NCBI GenBank assembly: GCA_965242595.1
Contig: OZ251464.1
Span: 1,364,001 to 1,428,000, forward strand
Direction of reading: 5' to 3'
DNA length: 64,000 bases
DNA from: SP197 sp965242595
GTDB taxonomy: Bacteria; Pseudomonadota; Alphaproteobacteria; SP197
Shown: positions 16,253 to 24,342 of the stretch, one piece after another
Numbering within the stretch: position 1 is the first letter of the stretch
Layout of the letters: the number at the start of each line of letters is the position of its first letter
The notes under the pieces: model-generated
What the model saw: only the letters and a program-made list of their open reading frames with translations
Told to the model about the DNA's origin: nothing
The model's database searches: none
Program-made: the position numbers and the translations under genes

Positions 16253-16282
16253 TTGACCCCGCGCGCCAGCCCTGCATATGAT
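16253..16282 (+). promoter_or_regulatory. Sigma-70-like promoter for the Ala-rich gene at 16412
   Basis: TTGACC (16253-16258), an 18-base spacer and TATGAT (16277-16282) form one of the best housekeeping-type promoters in the window. Transcription would start near 16290, leaving a leader of about 120 bases before the ATG at 16412. It faces away from purC, so the gap is a divergent promoter region. Confidence 0.5.
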
Positions 16283-16411
16283 GCCATCCGGCCCGGCGCG
16301 CAAGGGCGCGTGGCTTGCAAGAGGGCGCCAGTGGCTGGCGAAAGCAGGCTCCAGGCGTCATCGCATCCCCGGCGCGCGCCCCGAAAGCACCCCTGAATCC
16401 AGAACGACACC

Positions 16412-17095
16412 ATGAAAACCGCTTGCGCCCCCGACACCCCGCCCTGGCCGGATTGGACCGTCACCGCCCGCATCGCCAGCGTTGCCAGCGCCCTGGCGCG
16501 CTACCGGGAACGCCAGGCGACTTTCGGCCATAGGGAGGCCGACAGCACCCTGGACCCTGCCATCGCGACGTTGCGCGACCTCGCCGCTGCCGACGGGACC
16601 GGCGCTGACGCCCTGGCGAAGGCCGCCGACCATCTCGCCGCCGCTCGGCGTTGCCTGCACGACGAGTGGGACAGCCATCCCAAGACGTGGGACGACTATA
16701 TCAAGGCGTGGGACGATCATTTCAAGGCCGTCTCTGCCGCCCTGGCGGCCGCCCGCGAACATCTGCAAAAGGTGGAGGGAAGCATCGTCGAGGCTGCCCG
16801 CGCCGCTATCGGGGAGGCTAACGGAAATTTTGCTTCCTATGCCCACGGCTTCCCTGGCCTCGATAGACAGCAACCGCACGATGCCGCCGCCACTGCCGCC
16901 GCTTGCGCCGCCTTCGCTCTCGCCGCCGCCGAATTGAGCGCGGCCAGCACGGCTCTGGTCACGGCCGCCGGCGACGGTGCTGCCAGCGCCGCCCACGCCG
17001 CCAATCTGGCCGCCAGCCTTGCCGCCAGTCTCGCCCATGTCATGGGCCACGGCATCGGTGGCGGCCTCGATACAGCGTATCGGTCGAGATTGTGA
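16412..17095 (+). CDS. Ala-rich helical hypothetical protein
   Basis: A 227-residue protein with no family that I recognise. It is almost wholly alpha-helical by composition: long Ala-rich amphipathic stretches, a central acidic/aromatic segment with a near-repeat (SHPKTWDDY, then IKAWDDHF), and a C-terminal Ala/Leu stretch (AANLAASLAASLAHVM). No signal peptide is evident. Codon use is like that of its neighbours, and the strong promoter at 16253 supports expression. There is no clear ribosome-binding site before ATG 16412, the same oddity as the Ala-rich frame at 39902, and both start with a short MKTA/MTPA-like N-terminus, so they may be distant relatives. Confidence 0.6.
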   Translation: MKTACAPDTPPWPDWTVTARIASVASALARYRERQATFGHREADSTLDPAIATLRDLAAADGTGADALAKAADHLAAARRCLHDEWDSHPKTWDDYIKAWDDHFKAVSAALAAAREHLQKVEGSIVEAARAAIGEANGNFASYAHGFPGLDRQQPHDAAATAAACAAFALAAAELSAASTALVTAAGDGAASAAHAANLAASLAASLAHVMGHGIGGGLDTAYRSRL

Positions 17096-17192
17096 ACGGG
17101 CGGCCACGGCGCCGTTCGCGCCGTTCGCCATGCGGGCTTGGCGGCTTGGCGCGTCAGGGGTATGGTTCCCCGATGCAAAGTGGAAAAAGCCC

Positions 17193-17513
17193 ATGACGCT
17201 GTTCGAAGAACGCAAGAAAGGCCAGGAAGGCAAATACGCCCACGACCGGGAAACGGCCTTCAAGGTCGCCATGCGGCGCAACAAGCTGCTGGGCCTGTGG
17301 CTGGCCGAGCATCTGGGCAAATCCGGCGCCGACGCCCAGGCCTATGCCCGCGAGGTGATCGAAGCCGATTTCGAACGCCCCGGCGCCGACGACGTGATCG
17401 AAAAGATGCTGGCCGATTGCCAGGCCGCCGGCCTGGACATCGACGAGCACAAGCTGCGCGCCCGCCTGGCGGCGCTGGAGGAAGAGGCGCGCCAGCAGAT
17501 CGAGGCGCAATAG
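17193..17513 (+). CDS. DUF1476 protein, F1-ATPase inhibitor (zeta) subunit homologue
   Basis: A 106-residue four-helix protein of the DUF1476 family, whose Paracoccus denitrificans member is the zeta subunit that inhibits the F1-ATPase from running in reverse. Family marks are the N-terminal FEERKKGQEGKYAHDRETAFK inhibitory helix, ARRNKLLGLW-type core (here MRRNKLLGLWLAEHLGKSG), AYAREVIEADFERPG, and a final acidic helix. It is found almost only in alphaproteobacteria, which supports the taxonomic call. It converges on purB with a 9-base gap. Confidence 0.9.
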   Translation: MTLFEERKKGQEGKYAHDRETAFKVAMRRNKLLGLWLAEHLGKSGADAQAYAREVIEADFERPGADDVIEKMLADCQAAGLDIDEHKLRARLAALEEEARQQIEAQ

Positions 17514-17522
17514 GCCCGGTTT

Positions 17523-18818
17523 TCAGGCCGCCAGGGCCCGTTCGATGATCGCCGCCGCGTGGCGGGTGTAAAAACCGTAATCGAACAGTGCCTCGATGCC
17601 GCTCTCCGAAAGCCGCCGCACCGCCTCCGGCTCGGCCTTCAGCCGCACCTGAAAGCTGCCGCCATCGCGCCAGACCGCCATGGCGCAGGCCTGAACCAGG
17701 CGATAGGCCTCCTCCCGGGAGGCGCCGGCATCGGTCAGCGCCAGCAGCACCCGCTGCGAAAACACCAGCCCGCCCAGCCGTTCCAGATTGGCCCGCATGG
17801 CTTCGGGATGGATCTCCAGCCCGTCCACCACACCGGCCAGCCGCGCCAGGGCGAAATCCAGCCCCGTGGTGGCGTCCGGGGCGATGTTGCGCTCGACCGA
17901 GGAATGGGAAATGTCCCGTTCGTGCCACAGGGCCACGTTTTCCAGGGCCGGCACGACGGCCGCGCGCACCAGGCGGGCCAGGCCGGTCAGGTTTTCGGAG
18001 AGCACCGGGTTGCGCTTGTGCGGCATGGCAGAGCTGCCCTTCTGGCCGCTGGCGAAACTCTCCCCGGCCTCGCCCACCTCGCTTCTCTGCAGGTGGCGGA
18101 TTTCCACCGCCAGCCGCTCGACCGAAGAGGCCACCACGGCCAGGGCGGCGAAAAAGGCGGCGTGGCGGTCGCGGGGGACGATCTGGGTGGAAACCGGCTC
18201 CACCTCCAGCCCCAGCCTGGCGGCGACATGGGCTTCCACGCGCGGATCGACGCTGGCGAAGGTGCCGACCGGGCCGGAGATGGCGCAGGTGGCGATCTCC
18301 TGGCGGGCGGCGCAGAGACGGCGCCGGGCGCGGCGGAACTCGGCATAATGGCCGGCCAGCTTCAGGCCGAAGGTGGTGGGTTCGGCGTGAATGCCGTGGC
18401 TGCGCCCCACGCACAGGGTGGCGGCGTGCTCGCGCATGCGCCGTTCCAGCGCCGCCAGCAGGGTGTCGGTGTCCTCGATCAGCAGGTCGGCGGCCTGGGT
18501 CAGCTGCACGGCGAGGCAGGTATCCAGCACATCCGATGAGGTCATACCGCGGTGCATGAAGCGGGCCTCGTCGCCGACCCGTTCTGCGACATCGGTGAGG
18601 AAGGCGATCACGTCGTGGCGGGTGGCGCGCTCGATCTCGTCGATGCGACGAACATCGAAGGCGCCGCGTTCGCGCAGGGCGGCAGCGACGCCCTGCGGCA
18701 CATCGCCCAACTCCTCCATGGCCTCGGCCGCCAGGATTTCGATCTCCAGCATGATGCGAAAGCGGTTTTCCGCCTCCCAGATGGCGGCCATGCCGGGGCG
18801 AGTGTAGCGCGGGATCAT
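17523..18818 (-). CDS. purB: Adenylosuccinate lyase
   Basis: A 431-residue homotetrameric lyase that releases fumarate from SAICAR and adenylosuccinate. The fumarase/aspartase-superfamily signature SSAMPHKRNP is intact, as are the active-site region HGIHAEPTTFG and GMTSSDVLDT. I chose ATG 18818 (MIPRYTRPGM), the canonical N-terminus; the frame is open for 19 codons further upstream without a good start. It is separate from the purC operon but close by. Confidence 0.97.
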   Translation of the reverse strand: MIPRYTRPGMAAIWEAENRFRIMLEIEILAAEAMEELGDVPQGVAAALRERGAFDVRRIDEIERATRHDVIAFLTDVAERVGDEARFMHRGMTSSDVLDTCLAVQLTQAADLLIEDTDTLLAALERRMREHAATLCVGRSHGIHAEPTTFGLKLAGHYAEFRRARRRLCAARQEIATCAISGPVGTFASVDPRVEAHVAARLGLEVEPVSTQIVPRDRHAAFFAALAVVASSVERLAVEIRHLQRSEVGEAGESFASGQKGSSAMPHKRNPVLSENLTGLARLVRAAVVPALENVALWHERDISHSSVERNIAPDATTGLDFALARLAGVVDGLEIHPEAMRANLERLGGLVFSQRVLLALTDAGASREEAYRLVQACAMAVWRDGGSFQVRLKAEPEAVRRLSESGIEALFDYGFYTRHAAAIIERALAA

Positions 18819-18882
18819 GGGGGAGGCTCTCGCAAGGCGGCGGAAGGGAAGATTAGCACGCCGCGCCGCGCGCACCCGCTGC

Positions 18883-19674
18883 CTAGACGAGCGTCAGGCT
18901 GGCCTGGCCCAGGCCGGCGACGGCGCAGATGGCGGTCTCGCCGGCGGCGATGGGGGTGGCCTGGACGATGGAGCCGGTCAGCACGATCTGGCCCTTTCGC
19001 AGCGCCTTGCCCCGGGCCGCCAGGGCATTGGCCAGCCAGGCCAGGGCGGCGAAGGGATGGCCCATGACGTCGCCGCCGATGCCTTCGCCACGGCGCTTGC
19101 CGGCTACGGCGGTGGTGGCGGCGAGGCGGGCGAGGTCCAGGGCGCGCCAGGCGGACAGCTCCGGGGCCAGGACGACGGCCTTCTGGAAGAAATCGTCGGC
19201 CACCAGCTCGCCCACTGCCATATGTTCGCGTTCCGGCAGGCGCATCTCGGCCAGTTCGATGGCGGCCATGCAGGCGCCGACATGGGCGGCGACGCTTTCC
19301 CGATCATGGCCGCCGGGGCGCGGGGCGAGGTCGGCGGCGATGCGGACGGCGATCTCGCATTCCACCACCGGATGGCACAGCGCGGCGGCCGCCATCCGCG
19401 CCGGGCTGGGGTGAATATCGGCGCCATAGACGGCGCCGGCGGCGGGGCCGTCCAGGCCCAGCATGCGCTGCATGGTGGCGGTGGTGCAGCCGATCTTCCA
19501 GCCGGCCTGCGCCCGGCCCGCCGCCGCCCGCTGGCGAATCGCTTCGTCCTGAACGGCATAGCCTTCGGCCTCGGTTTGCGGGCGCAGGGAGGGCGGCAGG
19601 CGGGGGACGGGGCCGCCGGCGTCGCGGGCGGCGATGGCGTGGGCGGCGGCGCGGGCGATGGCGTCGGGGGTCAT
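18883..19674 (-). CDS. 2-keto-4-pentenoate hydratase-type enzyme (FAH superfamily)
   Basis: A 263-residue member of the hydratase/decarboxylase branch of the fumarylacetoacetate hydrolase superfamily, which adds water to 2-hydroxypentadienoates or decarboxylates related keto acids in catechol meta-cleavage pathways. Markers are AGWKIGCTTATMQRMLG, the metal-binding HPVVECEIAVRIAADL with two acidic ligands, and the late TGSIVQATPIAAGE motif. No other meta-cleavage gene is present, so the substrate is open. It starts three bases after the MFS transporter gene stop, indicating co-transcription with two transporters. Confidence 0.85.
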   Translation of the reverse strand: MTPDAIARAAAHAIAARDAGGPVPRLPPSLRPQTEAEGYAVQDEAIRQRAAAGRAQAGWKIGCTTATMQRMLGLDGPAAGAVYGADIHPSPARMAAAALCHPVVECEIAVRIAADLAPRPGGHDRESVAAHVGACMAAIELAEMRLPEREHMAVGELVADDFFQKAVVLAPELSAWRALDLARLAATTAVAGKRRGEGIGGDVMGHPFAALAWLANALAARGKALRKGQIVLTGSIVQATPIAAGETAICAVAGLGQASLTLV

Positions 19675-19677
19675 GGC

Positions 19678-20946
19678 TCATGTTCCATGCGGGTGGGGCT
19701 CCATGCGGGTGTGGACGCGCCGGGTGGCGGCGACGGTGAGGATGGAAAGCAGCAGCATCAGCGCGGTGGCCCGGAAAAGCCACAGCGCCTGGCCGCCATC
19801 CATCAGCAGGCCGAAGGCCGGCGGCGCCAGGGCGGAACCGGCATCCATGCCGAAGGTCATGAAGGCGAACACCTTGCCGGTTTCGCCCGTTGGCGTGACC
19901 TTGCGGACGATCAGATCGCGCGAGGGGGTGACGACGCCGGAACCCAGGCCGGCGATGGCGATCAGGATGTGGATGGCGGCGATGGACCCCTCGATCTCGC
20001 CGATCAGAAAGATGGCCGCGGCAGCGACGGAAAAGCCCAGGGCGGCGGTGAGGCCGTGGCGGTGGGTGCGGTCGGCCAGGACGCCGCCCGCCAGGATGCC
20101 CAGGGCGGTGAAGCCGAAAAAGACGCTGAGCGCGAAGGTGCCGGTGGCCTCGGGCACGCCGTGATGTTCGAACAGGGCGGCGGGCAGGAAGCCATCGAAG
20201 CCCCAATAGGCGATGGTGGTGAGCAGGAAGAACAGGAAGCACATCGCCACCGGCAGGGAAAGCAGCAGGCCGATACCCGTGGCGGCGTTTTTGCGCCCGA
20301 ATCCGGCGCGCCCGCCCTGCGCACCCTGCGCACCCTGTGCGGCGTCGCCGCGCCGCTCGCGTCCGTCGTGCAGTTGGCGGCGGGCGAGGGCCATCAGCGC
20401 GGCCACCGTCAGCCCGGCGCAGCCCATGGCGATCAGGGCGGCGCGCCAATCCCCATAGAGCAGGGCCAGGCCCAGGATGGCGGGGGTAGCCGCGAAACCG
20501 GCATAGCCGGCGAAGGTGTGGATGCTGAAGGCGCGGCCCAGCCAGGCCCGCGGCACCGCGGCCGACAGAATGGTGTAGCCGCAGGGATGGAACACCGTGT
20601 TGCCCAGCCCGGCCAGCACGCCGCAGGCCAGCAGATGCCAATAGGATTGCGCCAGGCCGAAGCCGATGGTGGCCAGCGAAATGACCGTCAGCCCGGCGAT
20701 CAGCACCAGCCGGGCCGGCACCCTGTCCACCAGAAAGCCCACCGGCAGCACGGCGGCGGCCGAAGCCACCGCCACGGCCGCCATCACCAGGCCGATGGCG
20801 GCGTAATCGACGGCGAAGGTTGCGGTCCAGACCACCACCAGCGGCGGCACCGCCATCACCAGCAGATGATTGAGGCCGTGGCCCAGGCTGACCAGGGCCA
20901 GGGCCACGAGCGGGCGCGGGGCGTCCGGGGCTGTGGCGGCGGTCAT
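19678..20946 (-). CDS. Major facilitator superfamily transporter
   Basis: A 422-residue inner-membrane protein with about twelve hydrophobic segments in two bundles separated by a charged loop (ARRQLHDGRERRGDAAQ) that contains a short Gln/Gly repeat. Loop motifs such as GFLVDRVPARLVL after helix 2 and GVLADRTHRHGL in the second half are typical MFS cytoplasmic loops. The substrate is unknown, but placement between an FAH-type hydratase and a DMT exporter suggests uptake of an organic acid. The start ATG overlaps the stop of the upstream DMT gene by four bases. Confidence 0.85.
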   Translation of the reverse strand: MTAATAPDAPRPLVALALVSLGHGLNHLLVMAVPPLVVVWTATFAVDYAAIGLVMAAVAVASAAAVLPVGFLVDRVPARLVLIAGLTVISLATIGFGLAQSYWHLLACGVLAGLGNTVFHPCGYTILSAAVPRAWLGRAFSIHTFAGYAGFAATPAILGLALLYGDWRAALIAMGCAGLTVAALMALARRQLHDGRERRGDAAQGAQGAQGGRAGFGRKNAATGIGLLLSLPVAMCFLFFLLTTIAYWGFDGFLPAALFEHHGVPEATGTFALSVFFGFTALGILAGGVLADRTHRHGLTAALGFSVAAAAIFLIGEIEGSIAAIHILIAIAGLGSGVVTPSRDLIVRKVTPTGETGKVFAFMTFGMDAGSALAPPAFGLLMDGGQALWLFRATALMLLLSILTVAATRRVHTRMEPHPHGT

Positions 20947-21902
20947 GGCCGCTGGCCTCCGCCTGGCGTAGACGCGGCGGCCGGACGCCGCCGCCGTGGC
21001 GGCAACAGCTGCGCGATCAGCACGCCGGCGACGATCAGGGCGCCGCCGGCCAGGTGGGATTCGCTGGGCGCCTCGCCCTGGACGGCGCGGATGGCGACCA
21101 CCACCACCGGCACCAGATTGCCGTAGATCGAGGCCACGGTGACGCCGATGCGGCTGATGCCCCAATGCCAGGCAAACAGGGCGAACGAGGCCGGCCCGGC
21201 GCCCAGATAGAGGATATAGGCCAGCGAGACGCTATCGAGGGAAAAGCGCGCCTGGGCGATGCCGGCCAGCAGCAGCGCGGGCAGGGCCAGCGCCATGGCG
21301 GCGGCGCCGACGGCAATGGTGACGGCGGTGATGCCCAGCTGGGAAAGGCTGCCCATCCAGCGCTGGGCGCCGATGGAATACCAGGCGAAGACGGTGATGG
21401 AGAGGAGGATCAGCAGCTCGCCGCCCCGCAATTGGTCGGCGTTGGCCTCGCCCGGCCCCAGCGCCGCCAGCACGCCGCCGGCCGCTGCCACCACCGCCCC
21501 GGCGGCGACCGCGGCGGCCAGCGGCATGCCGAAGCCGATGCGGGCCACGAAGGCGGCGACGATAGGCGCTCCGGCAGCGACGATGGCCGCCGGCACCGGC
21601 CCGGCATGTTTGACGCCCAGGGTCAGCAGCATGGTGGAAAAGGCGATGCCGGCCGTGCCCAGCAGCAGGGCGGCCCGCCACGGCAGATGGCGCAGCCCCC
21701 GTCCGCGGGTGGCAACGAGATAGAAGGCGGCCAGGAACAGGGTGCCGGCCGCCAGCCTGGCAGCGGTGACGAAATAGGGATCCCAGCTTTGCAGCAGTTC
21801 GTCGGTGACCAGGAAATGGGTCGCCCATACCGAGGTGCCCAGCGCCAGCATGGCGTTGCCGGCCGCCTTCTGGCGCAGGGAGACATCGGTGAGGAAGGCC
21901 AT
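20943..21902 (-). CDS. EamA/DMT-family transporter
   Basis: A 319-residue membrane protein with about ten hydrophobic helices and two EamA repeats (first helix AMLALGTSVWATHFLVTDELLQ, second-half entry ELLILLSITVFAWYSIGAQRWMG). It is the first gene of a three-gene minus-strand operon with the MFS transporter and the FAH-type hydratase. I chose ATG 21902; longer forms of this frame run into GC-rich DNA without a ribosome-binding site. It is only distantly like the DMT transporter at 266-1171. Confidence 0.85.
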   Translation of the reverse strand: MAFLTDVSLRQKAAGNAMLALGTSVWATHFLVTDELLQSWDPYFVTAARLAAGTLFLAAFYLVATRGRGLRHLPWRAALLLGTAGIAFSTMLLTLGVKHAGPVPAAIVAAGAPIVAAFVARIGFGMPLAAAVAAGAVVAAAGGVLAALGPGEANADQLRGGELLILLSITVFAWYSIGAQRWMGSLSQLGITAVTIAVGAAAMALALPALLLAGIAQARFSLDSVSLAYILYLGAGPASFALFAWHWGISRIGVTVASIYGNLVPVVVVAIRAVQGEAPSESHLAGGALIVAGVLIAQLLPPRRRRPAAASTPGGGQRP

Positions 21903-22040
21903 CACCGCCGCTTTAGAACGCGCTAGGCGCCCTGGCAAGCGGCGCGGGGCGGTGGCGGAAGCGCGGGGGCGCGAGGGGCTGCGGGCGCGCCTGGGCGGAC
22001 TTCCTGGCTCACCGGCAAGCAGGCTTGAACGGGCTTGACC

Positions 22041-22435
22041 GTGCGCGGGCGGGGTGCCAGGGTGGTGGACACCACCGATAGCCCGCCCTGCAAGGCTTCG
22101 TGCATGAGACCACCGCAACCGGTGCCCAGATCTTCACCGACGAGGCCCGTGCCTATCGCGGGCTTGCTGGTTTCCGACACGAAACGGTCAACCACTCGGT
22201 CGGCGAGTATGTGCGGGGCACGGCTCACACCAACGACGTGGAGTTCTTCTGGGCCATGCTGAAGCGGGGCTATCACGGCACCTGTCACCACATGAGCCGC
22301 AAGCATCTGGGCCGATATGTCGGCGAGTTCGCAGGCCGCTACAATGTCTGTCCGCGCGGGACGCTGGACCGGATGGCCGGAATGGCTGAAGGAATGACCA
22401 GCAAGCGGCTGATGTACCGCGAGTTGGTCGCTTGA
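22041..22435 (+). pseudogene. Truncated, frameshifted IS1595-family transposase
   Basis: The frame from 22100 (GTG) encodes IFTDEARAYRGL, NHSVGEYVRG, AHTNDVEFFWAMLKRGYHG and KHLGRYVGEFAGRYN, the C-terminal part of the DDE domain of IS1595-type transposases. The preceding piece, GARVVDTTDS, is present in the next frame at about 22041-22080 and is split from the rest by a one-base shift (the downstream frame has TAG at 22079). The zinc-ribbon N-terminus and first catalytic residues are missing and no terminal repeats are seen, so this is a dead remnant. Its TGA overlaps the TTG start of the restriction gene. Confidence 0.82.
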
Positions 22436-24342
22436 ACAGAGAACTCAGCAAAACGTCCGGTAAGAAAAAGGCCGCCGCAACGGAGGTAGATGCCTATGTG
22501 TTCATCAAGCGGAAGCTCGGCGAGCTTGGCTGGCATACGCGAAACCCGGAGCGAAACGACGAAGGGCAGGTGTGGACGCAGAACGAGTGCCTGTCCAATC
22601 CGTACTTGAAGTCATGCCTGGGCCTGGATCGGCCGGAGAACATCGTCAAAGTAAGCGAGCGTGATCTCTGGATTATCGAGGCGAAACGCAACCACGCCCA
22701 GATCGGCGAGGCTCTGAATGAAGCTAGAGCCTACGCGGCAAAGCTAATTGAGGGATCGAGATATAAAGTCGCTATCGTCTCTGGTGTAGCCGGAAACGAA
22801 GATGACGGCTATATTGTCAATAGCCAACTTTTCGTCGGCCATGAGTGGCAAAATATACAAATCAACGGCATCGACACCACCGGCCTTCTGTCCGAGAGCG
22901 AATGCTTAAAGTTGATCGAGAACGGCGAACCCAATCTTGAGGATCCGCCGATCAACGAACTTCTTTTCATCAAAACAGCGGAATCGATCAATGAAACACT
23001 CCATGAAGGCGCGATTAATCCGAATGAACGCGCAAAAGTAGTTTCTGCACTTCTTCTCTCTATGCTGACTGAGAGCGGCCCAAAAATCGAGGAACGTGAC
23101 ACCAGCCTGCTTGTTCAGGACATCAACAGTCGTGCAGTTCGTGTTTTGAATCAGCAAGGCAAACAAGGTTTTAAGGATTACATACAACTTCCCTTGCCTG
23201 CAGCCGAGGATAATCATGTGAAACTCCGGCGCGCATTGGTAGAAACACTTCAGGACTTGCGAGGCCTAAATATCCACTCTGCCATGAAGTCTGGAGCGGA
23301 TTGGCTTGGCACATTCTATGAGGTTTTTCTGAAGTACGCACGATGGGCGCAGGATCTCGGGATTGTCCTGACACCTAGGCACATCACCAGATTCGCCGCG
23401 CGCGCCATTGGGATGGGACCCAACGACATAGTGTACGACCCGACATGCGGAACTGGTGGATTCCTCGTGGCGGCCTTCGAAGAAGTCAAACGCTCTTGCG
23501 GAAGGAAACAGATTGAGGAATTCAAAAGGCATTCCGTATTCGGCCTCGAACAGGATGATGGCATCGCCGCGCTAGCGATTGTCAACATGATCTTCCGCGG
23601 TGATGGCAAGAACAACATCGAGCAAGCGAACTGCCTGGTGCAATTCGTCGTCTCGAGCAATAGCCCAAACGGAGTCCGCACAGCCAAGTTCTCCAGGACG
23701 GAATCGTCACATCCTCCTGTGACGCGCGTTCTCATGAATCCGCCCTTCTCGCTTAAGCGCGATAAGGAATATCATTTCGTCGACCATGCGCTAAGGCAGA
23801 TGGTTTGGGGTGGACGTTTGTTCAGTATTCTGCCGTACTCGGTAATGGCCAAATCGGGGCAGGCAAGGACATGGCGGGAAAACCTTCTGAAACGACACAC
23901 ATTACTTTCGGTTATCACCCTGCCTATCGACATCTTCTATCCTGTGAGCGCACCACCAGTCGGTGTGTTTATCAGGCAGGGGGTTCCCCACGACGTACGG
24001 AAACCCGTCCTATGGGTCCGAGCAGAGACAGATGGGCATCTGAAGTCCAAAGGCAAACGGCTTCCGAGTGATATGACTACAAATCATTTGGAAAAATGTC
24101 TTCCCACGGTTCGCGCGTTTCTCGACAATCCAGACATTGCAGTGGCCAGCAAGGATAGGTTCATCATTGCTACTCCCATCAACCCTGAAGACGATCTCCT
24201 GGAGCTCGTTCCGGAAGCTTATCTGGAGCAGAAAATCTTGGAATCGGATGATATTCTTGACGGTGTTGATAGCATTTTAAGGGATGCGTCTGCATTCCTC
24301 GTTCGCAATCGAGTTAAATCATCTTGGGACGGCGCAGAATGA
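22432..24342 (+). CDS. BcgI-like type IIB restriction-modification subunit (nuclease + N6-adenine methylase)
   Basis: A 636-residue fusion. Residues 1-200 contain a PD-(D/E)XK-type nuclease pattern, with ERDLWIIEAKR giving E83-x-K85. Residues about 290-560 are a gamma-class N6-adenine methylase with motif I VYDPTCGTGGFL (D336) and motif IV NPPF (N436). The TRD domain is not in this chain but in the next gene, exactly the plan and size of BcgI, in which a 637-residue A subunit cuts and methylates with a separate specificity subunit. I infer a type IIB enzyme that cuts on both sides of a split site; type I-like systems lacking a helicase are the alternative. DNA is much AT-richer than the flanks. 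No ATG exists near the start; TTG 22432, overlapping the transposase stop, is the best choice. Confidence 0.78.
   Translation: MNRELSKTSGKKKAAATEVDAYVFIKRKLGELGWHTRNPERNDEGQVWTQNECLSNPYLKSCLGLDRPENIVKVSERDLWIIEAKRNHAQIGEALNEARAYAAKLIEGSRYKVAIVSGVAGNEDDGYIVNSQLFVGHEWQNIQINGIDTTGLLSESECLKLIENGEPNLEDPPINELLFIKTAESINETLHEGAINPNERAKVVSALLLSMLTESGPKIEERDTSLLVQDINSRAVRVLNQQGKQGFKDYIQLPLPAAEDNHVKLRRALVETLQDLRGLNIHSAMKSGADWLGTFYEVFLKYARWAQDLGIVLTPRHITRFAARAIGMGPNDIVYDPTCGTGGFLVAAFEEVKRSCGRKQIEEFKRHSVFGLEQDDGIAALAIVNMIFRGDGKNNIEQANCLVQFVVSSNSPNGVRTAKFSRTESSHPPVTRVLMNPPFSLKRDKEYHFVDHALRQMVWGGRLFSILPYSVMAKSGQARTWRENLLKRHTLLSVITLPIDIFYPVSAPPVGVFIRQGVPHDVRKPVLWVRAETDGHLKSKGKRLPSDMTTNHLEKCLPTVRAFLDNPDIAVASKDRFIIATPINPEDDLLELVPEAYLEQKILESDDILDGVDSILRDASAFLVRNRVKSSWDGAE

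Noticed and set aside
20300..20340. Short tandem repeat within the MFS gene (CCCTGCGCA-type units)
   Set aside because: It encodes an in-frame Gln/Gly repeat in a cytoplasmic loop of an intact transporter; not a CRISPR or regulatory array.
22188..22451. Minus-strand frame opposite the transposase remnant
   Set aside because: The plus strand carries the clear IS1595-type residues; this is a shadow frame.
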